From positions 1 through 52,898 of the forward strand of contig NZ_BOOR01000077.1 in NCBI RefSeq assembly GCF_016863335.1: a stretch of DNA of 52,898 bases, given 5' to 3'. The position numbers and the translations under genes were made by a program. The DNA is from Planotetraspora thailandica. GTDB lineage: Bacteria; Actinomycetota; Actinomycetes; Streptosporangiales; Streptosporangiaceae. Numbering within the stretch: position 1 is the first letter of the stretch; each line of letters opens with the position of its first letter. The notes beneath the pieces were generated by a model, which was given only the letters and a program-made list of their open reading frames with translations, had not been told where the DNA came from and did no database searches. This document shows positions 16,824 to 31,000 of this stretch, one piece after another.

Positions 16824-17909
16824 CTATGCGGCCTCTCCCCCGGCCTGCAGGCCATTCTGCGCGAGCAACCTGCTAACCGCCTGCTGAGCGGTCACGATGT
16901 CCTCCAGCGCCCCCGGCACTCCCGTGAGGGGAGGCACGCCGGAGGTCGCCATCGCGTAAAAGGCCTCGAGTTCGCGCTCGAACGACGGAGTCACGTCGCC
17001 GAAAGCCAGGCTCCCCTCGGCGCTCACGTCGGTGAGCCGGGTGGACGCGCCCAGCAGGTACGGCGTCGGGAAGACCATCTCGAACGTGCCGGTGGCGTGG
17101 TGCACGGCCACGGTCTCCCGATACGCGGGATAGTCCTCCAGATAGTGCCAGTGGACGGCGTAACGCCCGCCGGCCCGCAACCGCCCCGTCATCTCGACCG
17201 AGCTCCCGCCCACGCCCGCCCAGGTCGTCACATGGTCGACGTCGGCCGGTCCGCCCGCGAGCAGGCGCAGCAGGGACAGGTCGTGGCAGATGCTGTTGAG
17301 GATCGTCATGTAAAGGCCGCGCGCCTCGGTGGTGGCGTCCCCGATGGCGGCCCTGACCAGCTCGTCGTCCTGTGCCCGGAGCCTGTCGATCACCTCGGCC
17401 GGCACGTCGGCGGGCGGCTCGGAAAGGCGGGCGAAGGCGAGCTGCGACCCGTCGCTGGGGTGCAGGACGGTCACCTGGACGGCACGCACGTCGGCGGGCC
17501 GTCCGGTCACCCGCCGTACGGCGGGGTCGTACTGCTTCATGTATCCGACCATCAGCCTGGGCCGTCCTGGATCCTCCAGGGCCGCGATCTCTGCCGACTC
17601 GGCGCGGGTGTAGGCCAGGGGTTTCTCGCACAGTACGGCGTAGCCCCGGCGGAGCGCGTCCACGACCACGCGCCCGTGCGAGCCCGAGGTCAGCACCAGT
17701 ACGGCGTCGAAGCCGCCCGCGTCCAGCATCTCGGTCACGTCGGTGTATCGCCGGGCCACGCCGTACCGGTCGGCCATCCGCGCGGTCAGCGAGGCCGACA
17801 GGTCGCAGAGAGCCGTCACCTCGAACAGGTCGCCCCGCCGTTCCAGCAGCGGCAGGTGCACCGTCTGCGCGATGACGCCGAGCCCGGCCACCGCCACCTT
17901 GAGCCTCAC
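16824..17909 (-). CDS. Gfo/Idh/MocA-family oxidoreductase
   Basis: This 361-residue protein probably oxidises or epimerises a sugar or inositol derivative with NAD(P) in the cytoplasm. The N-terminal Rossmann fold shows KVAVAGLGVIAQTVHLPLLE at residues 3-22, YTDVTEMLDAGGFDAVLVLT and the family signature CEKPLAYT. The C-terminal alpha/beta domain carries NSICHDLSLLRLLAGGPAD, where the H-D pair fits the usual catalytic histidine. Its GTG start overlaps the stop of the preceding isomerase gene as GTGA, so it is the last gene of the minus-strand carbohydrate operon. Coupling to a TIM-barrel isomerase suggests the two act in sequence. Confidence 0.88.
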   Translation of the reverse strand: MRLKVAVAGLGVIAQTVHLPLLERRGDLFEVTALCDLSASLTARMADRYGVARRYTDVTEMLDAGGFDAVLVLTSGSHGRVVVDALRRGYAVLCEKPLAYTRAESAEIAALEDPGRPRLMVGYMKQYDPAVRRVTGRPADVRAVQVTVLHPSDGSQLAFARLSEPPADVPAEVIDRLRAQDDELVRAAIGDATTEARGLYMTILNSICHDLSLLRLLAGGPADVDHVTTWAGVGGSSVEMTGRLRAGGRYAVHWHYLEDYPAYRETVAVHHATGTFEMVFPTPYLLGASTRLTDVSAEGSLAFGDVTPSFERELEAFYAMATSGVPPLTGVPGALEDIVTAQQAVSRLLAQNGLQAGGEAA

Positions 17910-18769
17910 AGCCCCACGCCCCTGAGGAACTCCCGGTTGGCCCGCTGGTCGACGAGGATCGCGCCGAGATCCTGCCCGGTGGCGGGCGCGTCCTGCTCGA
18001 TCACGATCCAGCCCTGGTAACCGACCTCCCGAAGGGCGTCCGCGAACCCGGACAGATCCACCTCGCCCCGTCCCAGTGCGGGGAAGCAGCCGTCCGCCAC
18101 CGCCGCGGTCAGGTCGCCGCCCCGGGCGAGCACCGCAGAGTCGGCGTCCTTGACGTGGACCTGGGTGACGCGGCTCGACCAGGCCTTGAGCGCGGCGACC
18201 GGGTCGCCGCCCGCGAGCCAGAGGTGGCCGGTGTCGAGGCAGATCCCGACATCCGTGAGCTCGAGGAGCCTCTCGACGTCCGCCGGCGTCTCGACGTCGG
18301 TGCCGAGGTGGTAGTGGAAGGCCGGTTCGAGACCGGCCTCGCGGCACACGTCGGCGGCGGCCTGCACGCGGGCGGCGAACTCCGGCCACGCCTCGGCGGC
18401 GATCCCGGGGACCGCGCCGCCGGGACGGGCGAACCTGGCGGTGTTGCTCGGGCAGGCCAGCGTCGGCCGGGGGGCGAAACGGGGATCGTCCACGGGCACG
18501 CTCGCGAATACCTCGAGCGCCGCCCGCAGGCCGGCGAGGTCGGCGTCGAACCCCGCGGCGTCGCCGTACCTCAGGTCGACCCAGCCACCCGCGAGCCCGA
18601 GCCCCGCCTTCGCGAGGTCGCCCGCGCCCAGGTAGCCGATCGGGCCGGAGTCGACCCCGTCGTATCCGGCCTCGGCCATGCCTGCGAGCAGTTCGCCCGG
18701 GCCGATCAGGTCGGTGTCGTGCCGGTAGATCCCGAAGTTGACGGGGGCGCTCGCCACCCGCGTGGTCAT
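17906..18769 (-). CDS. Sugar phosphate isomerase/epimerase (TIM barrel, AP-endonuclease-2-like)
   Basis: This 287-residue protein has the xylose-isomerase-like TIM barrel. Visible metal-site strands are EPAFHYHLGTDVETPAD, VGICLDTGHLWLAGGDP, RVTQVHVKDAD and GWIVIEQDAPA, which supply the Glu/Asp/His ligands common to inosose dehydratases and sugar epimerases of this group. The start at MTTRVA is favoured by GGAGGAG about 12 bases upstream. It lies 23 bp after the beta-galactosidase stop and overlaps the following Gfo/Idh/MocA gene by 4 bp. In similar loci such pairs process a released sugar or keto-sugar. The exact substrate is not shown. Confidence 0.85.
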   Translation of the reverse strand: MTTRVASAPVNFGIYRHDTDLIGPGELLAGMAEAGYDGVDSGPIGYLGAGDLAKAGLGLAGGWVDLRYGDAAGFDADLAGLRAALEVFASVPVDDPRFAPRPTLACPSNTARFARPGGAVPGIAAEAWPEFAARVQAAADVCREAGLEPAFHYHLGTDVETPADVERLLELTDVGICLDTGHLWLAGGDPVAALKAWSSRVTQVHVKDADSAVLARGGDLTAAVADGCFPALGRGEVDLSGFADALREVGYQGWIVIEQDAPATGQDLGAILVDQRANREFLRGVGL

Positions 18770-18792
18770 GACTGACAAGAGACTCCTCCGCT

Positions 18793-22611
<3,819 letters not shown>

Positions 22612-22612
<1 letters not shown>

Positions 22613-23583
22613 TACGCCGCCCCCTTGTCGCGGCGCTGGACGATGCGCCAGTTGATGGCGGTGAACAGCAGGATCACCAGGAAGACGGCCCAGGCGATGG
22701 CGGCGCCGTACCCGTAGTCGTTGTTGCTGAAGGCCTCGCGGTAGAAGTACAGGATCGCGGTGAGACCCGCCTGCCCCGGCCCGCCGGAGTTGGGGTTGAT
22801 GGAGGCGTTGCCGCCGAACAGGACCTGCGGCTCGGTGAAGGTCTGCATTCCGTTGATCGTCGAGACGACGACGGTGAACAGGATGATCGGGCGGAGCTGC
22901 GGGATCGTGATCCGGAAGAACGTCTGGACCGGCCCCGCTCCGTCGATCTTGGCGGCCTCGTACATCTCCGTCGGGATCGCCTGCAGGCCGGCCAGGTAGA
23001 GGATGGCGTTGTAGCCCGTCCACTGCCAGGTGATGAGCCAGGCGATGACGAGTTTGATCGTCCACTCGTTGCTCAGCCACGGCACCGCGCCGATGTGCAG
23101 CCAGCCCAGGATCGCGTTGATCAGGCCCTGGTTGGTGCTGAAGACCGCGCCGAAGACGATGGCGATGGCCACCAGCGAGGTGACGTTCGGGATGAAGTAC
23201 GCGATCCGGTAGAACGAGGTGAAGCGGACGCTGGAGTTGAGCAGGACCGCGAGCACCAGCGCCAGGAACAACATCGGGATCGTGGACATGATCCAGATCA
23301 CGAAGGTGTTGTACAGCGACAGCCAGAACGTGGAGTCCTTCACGAGGAACTCGAAGTTGCGTAGTCCCACGAACTGCATGTCGCCGATGCCGTCCCAGTG
23401 CTGGAACGCGAGGTACAGCGAGAAGAGCACGGGCACCAGGCCGAACACCAGGAACAGCACGTAGAACGGCGAGATGGCCAGGTAGTGCGGCCAGTAGGTT
23501 CTCAGCGCCCCCCGCCGGCGCCCCGCCGCGGGGCGTGGCCCGGGGGGAGCCTCGCGGGGAGGCGTCGTGCGGGTGTTGGTCAC
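22612..23583 (-). CDS. Carbohydrate ABC transporter permease (MalF type)
   Basis: This 323-residue membrane protein is the first permease of the same CUT1 importer. A basic, proline-rich N-terminus precedes six predicted helices, beginning with YLAISPFYVLFLVFGLVPVL. The EAA loop reads PTEMYEAAKIDGAGPVQTFF. The GTG start follows the binding-protein stop by one base. It should pair with the MalG-type protein encoded next to form the channel. Confidence 0.92.
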
Positions 23584-23584
23584 G

Positions 23585-24850
23585 TCAGTTCACACCCTGA
23601 CGCTCGGCGATCTCCTTGGCCTTGCTGACCGCGTCGGTCCAGGCGGTGTCGGGGTTCTTGCCCTTCGCCCAGACGCTGAGCACCTCATCGAAGAACGGCG
23701 CGGAGACGGCGGCGTCGGACGGCGCCTCATAGCTGACCGGGATCTTCTGCGCGGCGTCTCCGAAGACCTCGACGGTCTTCTGCCCGCCGAAGTACGGGTC
23801 CGGAGCGGTCAGCGCGGGCAGCGTGTAGGCGGCCGGGCTGGAGGGGAAGAGGGCCGCGTCGGTGAATCCGCGGGCCTGGTTCTCCGGGCTGAGGAGCCAC
23901 GTGATGATCTGGAAGGCCAGCTGGGGGTTGCGGCACTCCTTGGGCAGGGCCAGGAACGAGCCGCCGTAGTTGGAGGGGCCGCCGGGCATGGCCGCCACCC
24001 GCCACTTGCCTGTGTCGTCGGGGAGGGCGTTCTTGAGGTCCTGCCCGCGCCACGCTGCGCCGAACAAGGACGGCGACTTGCCCCTGCTGGCGGCAGTGAA
24101 CTGGTCCTGCTCGCCGGCCTGCGGGGCGGCGATGCCGAGCTGGATGGGCTTGATCGCCAGGTCCCAGGCGTTGCGGATGTGGTCCTGGTCGCCGATGAAC
24201 TTGCCGTTCTCGTCGATGAAGCGCTTGGTTCCCTGGCCGATGACCATCTGGAAGATCGTGGGGATGTCCATGACCATGCTCGCGCCGGTGTTCGCCTGCT
24301 TCATCTTCACGCCGGCCGCGTAGTAGTCGTCCCAGGTGGACATGGCTGCGGCCACGTCCTCTGGCTTCGAGGGCAGCCCCGCCTTCTCGAAGTCGGCCGG
24401 GCGGTAGTACATCGCGGTGGGGCCGATGTCGATCGGGAAGCCGATGAGCTTGCCGTCCTTGGTCGAGCCCTGCTTCCACTTCCATTCAACGAACTGGGAC
24501 GCGAGCTTGTCGGCGCCCAGCGTGTTGAGGTCGATGAACCGGTCGGCCTGGACCAGCAGGGACGCGATGTCCTCGCCCTTGACGCCGGTGATGTCGGGCA
24601 CGAACCGGCGGCCGGTCAGCGTGGTCACCAGTTTCTGCTTGAAGTCGCCGCCGATCACCGAGGGCTTCAGCTTCGTCTGCGTGAAGTGCTTCACCGCGTC
24701 GGCGACGACCTTGTCGCTGAGGCCCGCGGGCCAGTACCAGAGAGTCAACTCCTTGGCGTCCGACCCCGAACCGGAGCCGCACGCGGCCAGCGCGGCCGAG
24801 CCGGCGGAAAAGAGGGCGACCTGAAGAAGCCGTCTACGGGAGAGTTCCAT
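23585..24850 (-). CDS. Sugar-binding lipoprotein of ABC transporter (family 1 solute-binding protein)
   Basis: This 421-residue protein captures the sugar outside the membrane and delivers it to the two permeases. The N-terminus has a twin-arginine-like SRRRLLQVALFSAG and a lipobox LAAC, so it is probably a Tat-exported lipoprotein. The mature part starts GSGSGSDAKELTLWYWPAGL and shows the family-1 pattern of PDITGVKGEDIASLLVQADR, TAMYYRPADFEKAGLPSKPE and AWRGQDLKNALPDDTGKW. The ATG at 24850 has AAAGG close upstream; a GTG five codons earlier is possible. Many tryptophan and tyrosine residues fit oligosaccharide binding. It lies 11 bp after the PfkB stop. Confidence 0.9.
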   Translation of the reverse strand: MELSRRRLLQVALFSAGSAALAACGSGSGSDAKELTLWYWPAGLSDKVVADAVKHFTQTKLKPSVIGGDFKQKLVTTLTGRRFVPDITGVKGEDIASLLVQADRFIDLNTLGADKLASQFVEWKWKQGSTKDGKLIGFPIDIGPTAMYYRPADFEKAGLPSKPEDVAAAMSTWDDYYAAGVKMKQANTGASMVMDIPTIFQMVIGQGTKRFIDENGKFIGDQDHIRNAWDLAIKPIQLGIAAPQAGEQDQFTAASRGKSPSLFGAAWRGQDLKNALPDDTGKWRVAAMPGGPSNYGGSFLALPKECRNPQLAFQIITWLLSPENQARGFTDAALFPSSPAAYTLPALTAPDPYFGGQKTVEVFGDAAQKIPVSYEAPSDAAVSAPFFDEVLSVWAKGKNPDTAWTDAVSKAKEIAERQGVN

Positions 24851-24861
24851 ATCAGGGCCTT

Positions 24862-25800
24862 TCACTCAGGGATGACATCAGAAAGGAATGCGTGGTCACG
24901 GCGCAGGTCCGGGTCGCTGACGTCGCGCCACCAGCGGGCGATCCCGCTCCAGCCGGGCGCCGCCATCGACCCGCCGATGCCCTGCACCGACAACGCGGCC
25001 GACAGGTTGGCGAACCGGAGCCGGTCGGCGAGCGGCCACCCGGCGAGCGTGGCGGCGACGAGGCTCGCCCCGAACACATCGCCCGCACCGGTGGGGTCGA
25101 CCGCGTCGACGACCAGGCCGGGCACCCGGGCGGACTCCCCCGTGGTGGCGTCCACGGCGAGCACACCCTCGACTCCGCAGGTGACGACCGCCAGCGGCAC
25201 CAGTTCCGCCAGCTTCGCCAGCGCGGCCTCGGGGGTGTCGGTCCGGGTGTAGCTCATCGCCTCGTGCGCGTTGGGCATGAAGGCGTGGCATCCGGCGAGC
25301 TGGTCCAGCATCTCCGGAGACCACTCCTGCGACGGGTCCCAGCCGAGGTCGGCGAAGATCAGGCCGCTACCGCGGGCCGGGGCTGAGCCGAGGTGGATGA
25401 TCGACGCGCGGGCCTCGGGAGGATCGGCGAGTGATCCGTCCGCGCTCGCGGGCGGGTCCTCACCGTGGGTCACCAGCGCCCGGTCTCCCTGGTAGGCCAG
25501 GGAGACGGTCACTGGCGTGCTCCAGCCGGACAGGCGCCGCGACGGGGACAGGTCGACACCCTCGGACTGGAGGGTGTCCCAGCAGTAACGGCCGTAGGAG
25601 TCGTCTCCGAACGCGGCCGCCAACGATGTACGCAACCCGAGCCGTCCGAGTGTGACGGCGAAGTTGGCGATGCCGCCGGGCCCCGACGCCATGCCCGTGG
25701 TCCACGTCTCAGTGCCCAGCTTGGGCGCGTCTTCAAGCCCGGTGAAGACCAGGTCGTAGAAGAGCAGCCCAGACAGGAACACGTCCACGTCTGCGGTCAT
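24862..25800 (-). CDS. PfkB-family carbohydrate kinase
   Basis: This 312-residue protein is a ribokinase-like ATP-dependent sugar kinase. It shows the N-terminal substrate motif GPGGIANFAVTLGRLGL, HEAMSYTRTD, and the C-terminal PfkB signature DAVDPTGAGDVFGASLV, with the predicted catalytic base at D241. It is the first gene of the minus-strand operon and starts 166 bp from the divergent DeoR regulator. It probably phosphorylates a monosaccharide or a deoxy/amino sugar released by the glycosidases. The presence of a GH4 enzyme in the divergent arm raises the possibility that a disaccharide is phosphorylated, but this is only inference. Confidence 0.88.
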   Translation of the reverse strand: MTADVDVFLSGLLFYDLVFTGLEDAPKLGTETWTTGMASGPGGIANFAVTLGRLGLRTSLAAAFGDDSYGRYCWDTLQSEGVDLSPSRRLSGWSTPVTVSLAYQGDRALVTHGEDPPASADGSLADPPEARASIIHLGSAPARGSGLIFADLGWDPSQEWSPEMLDQLAGCHAFMPNAHEAMSYTRTDTPEAALAKLAELVPLAVVTCGVEGVLAVDATTGESARVPGLVVDAVDPTGAGDVFGASLVAATLAGWPLADRLRFANLSAALSVQGIGGSMAAPGWSGIARWWRDVSDPDLRRDHAFLSDVIPE

Positions 25801-25966
25801 GCGGCATTACCCACCTTGTGAGAATAATGAACTGGTTTGTGCTGGATTGGCGCCAACCGAGTACGCAGGATCGTGCACCTATGAGCAGTCCTTTAGCAAG
25901 AGTCTGACTGAAATTGCTCAGATTGACCTCTGGATGTGCGCGACTTTGCGCGCTAAGGTCGCTGAC
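25801..25966. promoter_or_regulatory. Divergent control region of the carbohydrate locus
   Basis: This 166-bp gap separates the PfkB start from the DeoR start and must hold both promoters. It is richer in A and T than the surrounding genes. A 6-bp inverted repeat, TGAGCA at 25882-25887 and TGCTCA at 25915-25920, is the only operator-like signal noticed and is weak. Confidence 0.45.
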
Positions 25967-26719
25967 ATGCTCAGGGACCGACGGCACGAGTTGATATTGC
26001 GCATCCTCCGATCCGATGGCCCGGCCACGGTCGAGCTGCTCGCGGAACGGCTGGACGCGAGTCACGCGACCATCCGGCGCGACCTCGTGCAGCTCGGCGA
26101 GGAGGGGCTGCTCAGGCGGGTGCACGGCGGCGCGATGCCGATCGACGACAGGGACGACCCGTTCGTGGACGTCGCGGAGGTCAGGTCGGCGGAGAAGGAC
26201 GCGATCGCACGGCGCTGCGCGGAGCTCGTCAAGGACGGCGAGACCGTGCTGCTCGACATAGGCACGACCGCGCACCGGGTGGCCCGGCAGCTCAAGGGCC
26301 GCTCGCTGACGGTGATCACGAGCAGCCTCGCCGTGTTGGACGAGCTCCACGACGAGGAGGACGTCCAGGTCATGCTTCTGGGAGGGATGCTGCGGCGGGA
26401 CTATCGGTCGCTGGTCGGCTTCCTGACCGAGGACAACCTGCGGCAGGTCCACGCCGATCGGCTGATCCTGGGCACCAGCGGGGTCCGTCCCGGTGGGCAT
26501 GTCATGGACACCACCGTGGTGGAGGTCCCGGTCAAACGGGCCATGATCGCCGCGAGTGACCAGGTGGTCCTGGTCGCCGATGTCGGCAAGTTCCCCGGGA
26601 CGGGCATGGCCAAGGTCTGTGAGCCAGGTGATCTGGACATCGTGGTGACGAACGCGCCCGTGGAGCCGGTGACCGGCGCCGCGTTGCGCAAAGCGGGGGT
26701 AGAGGTGATCGAGGTATGA
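25967..26719 (+). CDS. DeoR-family transcriptional regulator
   Basis: This 250-residue protein has a DeoR helix-turn-helix at residues 6-58 (RRHELILRILRSDGPATVEL, ASHATIRRDLVQLGEEGLLR, RVHGGA) and a DeoRC sugar-phosphate sensor with VLLDIGTTAHRVARQL and DRLILGTSGV. Family members usually repress sugar catabolic operons and respond to a phosphorylated intermediate, which fits the kinase gene opposite. The ATG at 25967 has TAAGGTC upstream; an in-frame ATG at 25934 is an alternative. Its stop overlaps the GH4 start as ATGA. It probably controls both arms of the locus. Confidence 0.9.
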   Translation: MLRDRRHELILRILRSDGPATVELLAERLDASHATIRRDLVQLGEEGLLRRVHGGAMPIDDRDDPFVDVAEVRSAEKDAIARRCAELVKDGETVLLDIGTTAHRVARQLKGRSLTVITSSLAVLDELHDEEDVQVMLLGGMLRRDYRSLVGFLTEDNLRQVHADRLILGTSGVRPGGHVMDTTVVEVPVKRAMIAASDQVVLVADVGKFPGTGMAKVCEPGDLDIVVTNAPVEPVTGAALRKAGVEVIEV

Positions 26720-28056
26720 GGCTGACCATTCTCGGTGGCGGGGGCTTCCGGGTTCCGCTCGTCTACCGGGCGCTCCTGGCGGACCGGGGGAAGGGCAGGG
26801 TGACCCATGTGACCCTGTACGACCTGGACGCCTCCAGGATCGCGACGATAGGCAGGGTGCTCGCCGAGCAGGCGGAGGGCGTCGCCGACGCCCCGGAGGT
26901 GCACGTCACCACCGACCTCGACGAGGCCCTGACCGGAGCAGACTTCGTCTTCTCCGCGATCCGCGTCGGCGGGCTCGAGGGCCGTGCCGTAGACGAGCGG
27001 ATCGCCCTGGAGGAGGGCGTGCTCGGCCAGGAGACGGTGGGGGCCGGCGGCATCGTCTACGGCCTGCGCACGCTCCCCGTGACCGACCACATCGCCCGCA
27101 GGGTCGCCGCGCTCGCCCCCGACGCCTGGGTCATCAACTTCACCAACCCGGCCGGCACGGTCACCGAGGCGATGTCCCGCCACCTGGGCGACCGCGTTAT
27201 CGGCATCTGCGACTCGCCGGTCGGCCTGGGCCGCCGCGTCGCGTCCGCGCTCGGGGTGGACCCGGCCGCCGTCTGGCTCGACTACGCGGGCCTCAACCAC
27301 CTGGGCTGGCTGCGCGCCGTACGCGTCGAAGGCCGCGACCTGCTCCCCGGCCTGCTCCAGGACGAGGACGCCCTGACCTCCTTCGAGGAGGGCAAACTCT
27401 TCGGCGCCGAATGGCTGCGCACGATCGGCGCCATCCCCAACGAGTACCTGCACTATTACTACTTCAACCGCGAGGCGGTCACGGCCGCGCGAGCGGCCCG
27501 GCAGACGCGCGGGGCGCTGCTCATCGACCAGCAGCGGCGTTTCTACACCGAGACGACCGGCTCCGCGCTGGGCCTGTGGGAGACCACGCGGCTGGAGCGC
27601 GAGACCACGTACATGGCCGAGAACCGCGAGGCCGTCGGCGCCGGGGAACGCGAGTCCTGCGACCTGGAGTCCGGTGGCTACGAGCAGGTCGCCCTCGCGC
27701 TCATGCGGGCGATCGCCCTCGACGAGCGCACGACGCTCATCCTCAACGTCCGCAACCGCGGCTCCCTCGGCGCGCTGGACGGCGACGCCGTGGTCGAGGT
27801 GCCCTGCCTCGTGGACGCCAACGGCGCCCGGCCGGTGGCCGTCGACCCGCTCCCCGACCACGCCCAGGGCCTGGTCAGCAGCGTCAAGGCGGTCGAGCGC
27901 GCGGTCATCGAGGCGGCCACCACCGGCTCCCGCCAGGCCGCTGTGCGCGCCCTGGCCGTTCACCCGCTCGTCGACTCCGTCAAACTTGCCGGACGGCTCC
28001 TGGAACGTTACGAGCAGGAGCTCCCTCAGCTCGGCTACCTCCGCGGAAGGAACTGA
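26716..28056 (+). CDS. GH4 family glycosidase (6-phospho-beta-glucosidase type)
   Basis: This 446-residue protein belongs to glycoside hydrolase family 4, which hydrolyses glycosides by an NAD- and metal-dependent redox elimination mechanism. The N-terminal NAD motif is LTILGGGGFRVPLVYRALL, followed by INFTNPAGTVTEAMSRH. Predicted metal ligands are C165 in GICDSPVG and H195 in GLNHLGW. Its length is normal. It is annotated 6-phospho-beta-glucosidase by family habit, but the locus has an ABC importer and no phosphotransferase system, so the real substrate may be unphosphorylated or phosphorylated by the PfkB kinase. It overlaps the DeoR gene by 4 bp and lies 6 bp before the GH38 gene. Confidence 0.88.
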   Translation: MRLTILGGGGFRVPLVYRALLADRGKGRVTHVTLYDLDASRIATIGRVLAEQAEGVADAPEVHVTTDLDEALTGADFVFSAIRVGGLEGRAVDERIALEEGVLGQETVGAGGIVYGLRTLPVTDHIARRVAALAPDAWVINFTNPAGTVTEAMSRHLGDRVIGICDSPVGLGRRVASALGVDPAAVWLDYAGLNHLGWLRAVRVEGRDLLPGLLQDEDALTSFEEGKLFGAEWLRTIGAIPNEYLHYYYFNREAVTAARAARQTRGALLIDQQRRFYTETTGSALGLWETTRLERETTYMAENREAVGAGERESCDLESGGYEQVALALMRAIALDERTTLILNVRNRGSLGALDGDAVVEVPCLVDANGARPVAVDPLPDHAQGLVSSVKAVERAVIEAATTGSRQAAVRALAVHPLVDSVKLAGRLLERYEQELPQLGYLRGRN

Positions 28057-28062
28057 ACACCG

Positions 28063-31000
28063 ATGCACGATGACCGCGAGCTCGTCGAGGCGCGGATCGA
28101 CCGGGTGCTGCGCCAGCGCGTCGCCCCCGCGGTCCATGCCGAGCGCGTCCCTCTGACGCTGGCGGCGTGGCACGTCCCCGACGAGCCCGTGCCCGTCGCG
28201 GAGGCGCTGGCCGCGGACTACGAGCCGTTCGAGGCCGGCACCCGTTGGGGTCGTCCATGGTCCACGACCTGGCTCCGCGCGACCGGGACCGTACCGGCCG
28301 AATGGGCGGGGCGCCGGGTCGAGGCCGTCTTCGACCTGGGCTTCATCGGCGACTGGCCGGGCGGCCAGGCCGAGGCGCTCGTCTACGACCTCGAGGGAAG
28401 GCCCGTCAAGGGCATCGAACCGCAGAACCAGTACGTGCCCGTCGCCGGCCCCAGCAGGGGCGGCGAGCAGGTCGGGTTCCTCCTGGAGATGGCCGCCAAC
28501 CCCGACATCCTCGCCGGCGACTTCCTCCCCACCCCGCTGGGCGACAAGGCCACGGCGGGAGACGAGCCGCTCTACCGCTTCGCCTACGCCGACCTGGCCG
28601 TGCTCGACGAGAACGTGTGGCACCTGCGCCTCGACATCGAGGTGCTCAAGGAACTCATGGTGGAACTGCCCACCGACAGCCCGCGCAGGCACCAGATCCT
28701 CCGCGCGCTCGAGCGCTGCATGGACGCCATCGACATCCAGGACGTCTCCGGTACGGCGGAGCAGGCTAGGGCGCTCCTCGTGGACGTGTTGTCCTCGCCC
28801 GCGCACGCGAGCGCCCACACCGTCTCCGCGACCGGGCACGCGCACATCGACAGCGCGTGGTTGTGGCCGATCAGGGAGACCAAGCGCAAGACCTCCAGGA
28901 CGTTCTCCAACGTCACGGCGCTGGCCAAGGACTACCCCGAGTTCGTCTTCTCCGGCCCGCAGGCTCAGCAGTACACGTGGGTCAAGGAGCGCTACCCGGA
29001 GATCTTCGAGCGCATGCGCGAGGCGATCAAGGCGGGCCAGTGGGTGCCCGTCGGCGGCATGTGGGTGGAGGCCGACGGCAACCTGCCCGGCGGCGAGGCC
29101 CTGGCCCGCCAGCTCGTGCACGGCAAGCGGTTCTTCATGGACGAGTTCGGAGTGGAGACCCGCGGCGTCTGGCTGCCCGACTCCTTCGGTTACTCCGCCG
29201 CCTACCCGCAGCTCGCCCGCCTCGCCGGGAACGACTGGTTCCTCACCCAGAAGATCTCCTGGAACCAGACCAACAAGTTCCCCCACCACACCTTCTGGTG
29301 GGAGGGGATCGACGGCACCCGGATCTTCACGCACTTCCCGCCCGCCGACACCTACAACGGCACGTTCAAGGGCGACGAGCTGGCCCATGCCGTACGGAAC
29401 TATGCGGAGAAGGGTGCGGGCGTGCGCTCGCTGCTGCCCTTCGGCCACGGTGACGGCGGTGGCGGCCCCACCCGCGAGATGCTGGAGAAGGCCCGGCGCC
29501 TGCGCGACCTCGAAGGCTCCCCACGCGTCGTGATCGAGGACCCCAACGAGTTCTTCGCCGCGGCCCGCGCCGAACAGCCCGACGCGGCCGTCTGGTCGGG
29601 CGAGCTCTACCTGGAGCTGCACCGGGCCACCTACACCAGCCAGGCCAGGACCAAGGCGGGCAACCGCCGCAGCGAGCACCTGCTGCGCGAGGCGGAGCTC
29701 TGGTCGGCGACCGCCGCCGTGCACGCCGGGTTCGCCTACCCGCACGAGGAGCTGGACCGCCTCTGGAAGATCGTGCTGCTGCACCAGTTCCACGACATCC
29801 TGCCCGGCAGCTCGATCGCGTGGGTGCACCGCGAGGCCGAAGCGACCTACGCCCAGGTGCGTACCGACCTCGAGGCGATCATCTCGGCGGCCGCCGAGGC
29901 TCTGTCCGGGACCGGGCAGGCCTCCTGGGTGCTCAACACCAGCCCCGAGGCGCGCGCCGAGGTCGTGACGGTCCCCGCCGAACTCGCGCCGCAGGGCGGC
30001 CAGACGCTCGCTGACGGCTCCACCGCCATCTTCGCCGAGGTGCCGGGTTCCGGCGCGGTACGGCTCGGCGCCGCCGCAACGCCCCCAGCGCGGGTGACCG
30101 TGACGGGAACTGTGATCGACAACGGCCTGATCCGGGTGGAGATCGACGAGGCGGGGCTGTTCACCTCGGTCAGGGACCTGGTCGCCGACCGGGAGGTGCT
30201 CGCCCCCGGCTCCCGGGGCAACCTGCTGCAGCTCCACACCGACTTCCCGAATCACTGGGACGCCTGGGACATCGACCGCCACTATCGGCGACAGCACGTC
30301 GACCTCGTCGAGGCCGACTCGGTGACCGTGACCGAAAGCGGGCCGCTCGTCGCAGCCGTCAGGATCGAGCGCTCCTTCGGCGCGTCCAGGATCGTCCAGA
30401 CGGTCCGGGTGAAGGCGGGCAGCCCGCGGATCGAGATCGAGACCGAGATCGACTGGCACGAGCGCGAGAAGATCCTCAAGGCGGCGTTCCCGCTGGACGT
30501 GCACGCCGACCGCTCGGCGTCCGAGATCCAGTACGGCCACATCTTCCGCCCCACGCACACCAACACAAGCTGGGACGCGGCCAGGTTCGAGGTCTCCAAC
30601 CACCGCTGGATCCACCTCGCCGAGCCCGGGTACGGCGTGGCCGTCGTCAACGACTCCACCTACGGCCACGACGCCGGCCGCACCACCCGGCCGGACGGAG
30701 GGACGACCACGACCGCCCGGCTCAGCCTGGTCAGGGCGCCCCGCGTCCCCGACCCCGAGGCCGACCAGGGCACGCACCGCCTCACCTACGCGCTGGTGCC
30801 CGGCGCGGCCGTCGCCGACGCCGTCGCGTCGGGATACGCCCTCAACATGCCGCTGCGGGTGCTGCCGGGCGGCACGGGCGACGCCCCCGCGCCGATGGTG
30901 ACCACGCAGGGCCGTGCCGTACGGGTCGAGGCGGTCAAGCTGGCGGACGACCGCTCGGGCGACGTCGTCGTCAGGGTGTACGAGTCGCTCGGCGGCCGGG

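Noticed and set aside
25882-25920. TGAGCA/TGCTCA inverted repeat as the DeoR operator
   Set aside because: Six-base half-sites with a 27-base gap arise easily by chance and no second copy was found. It is kept only as a weak note in the control region.
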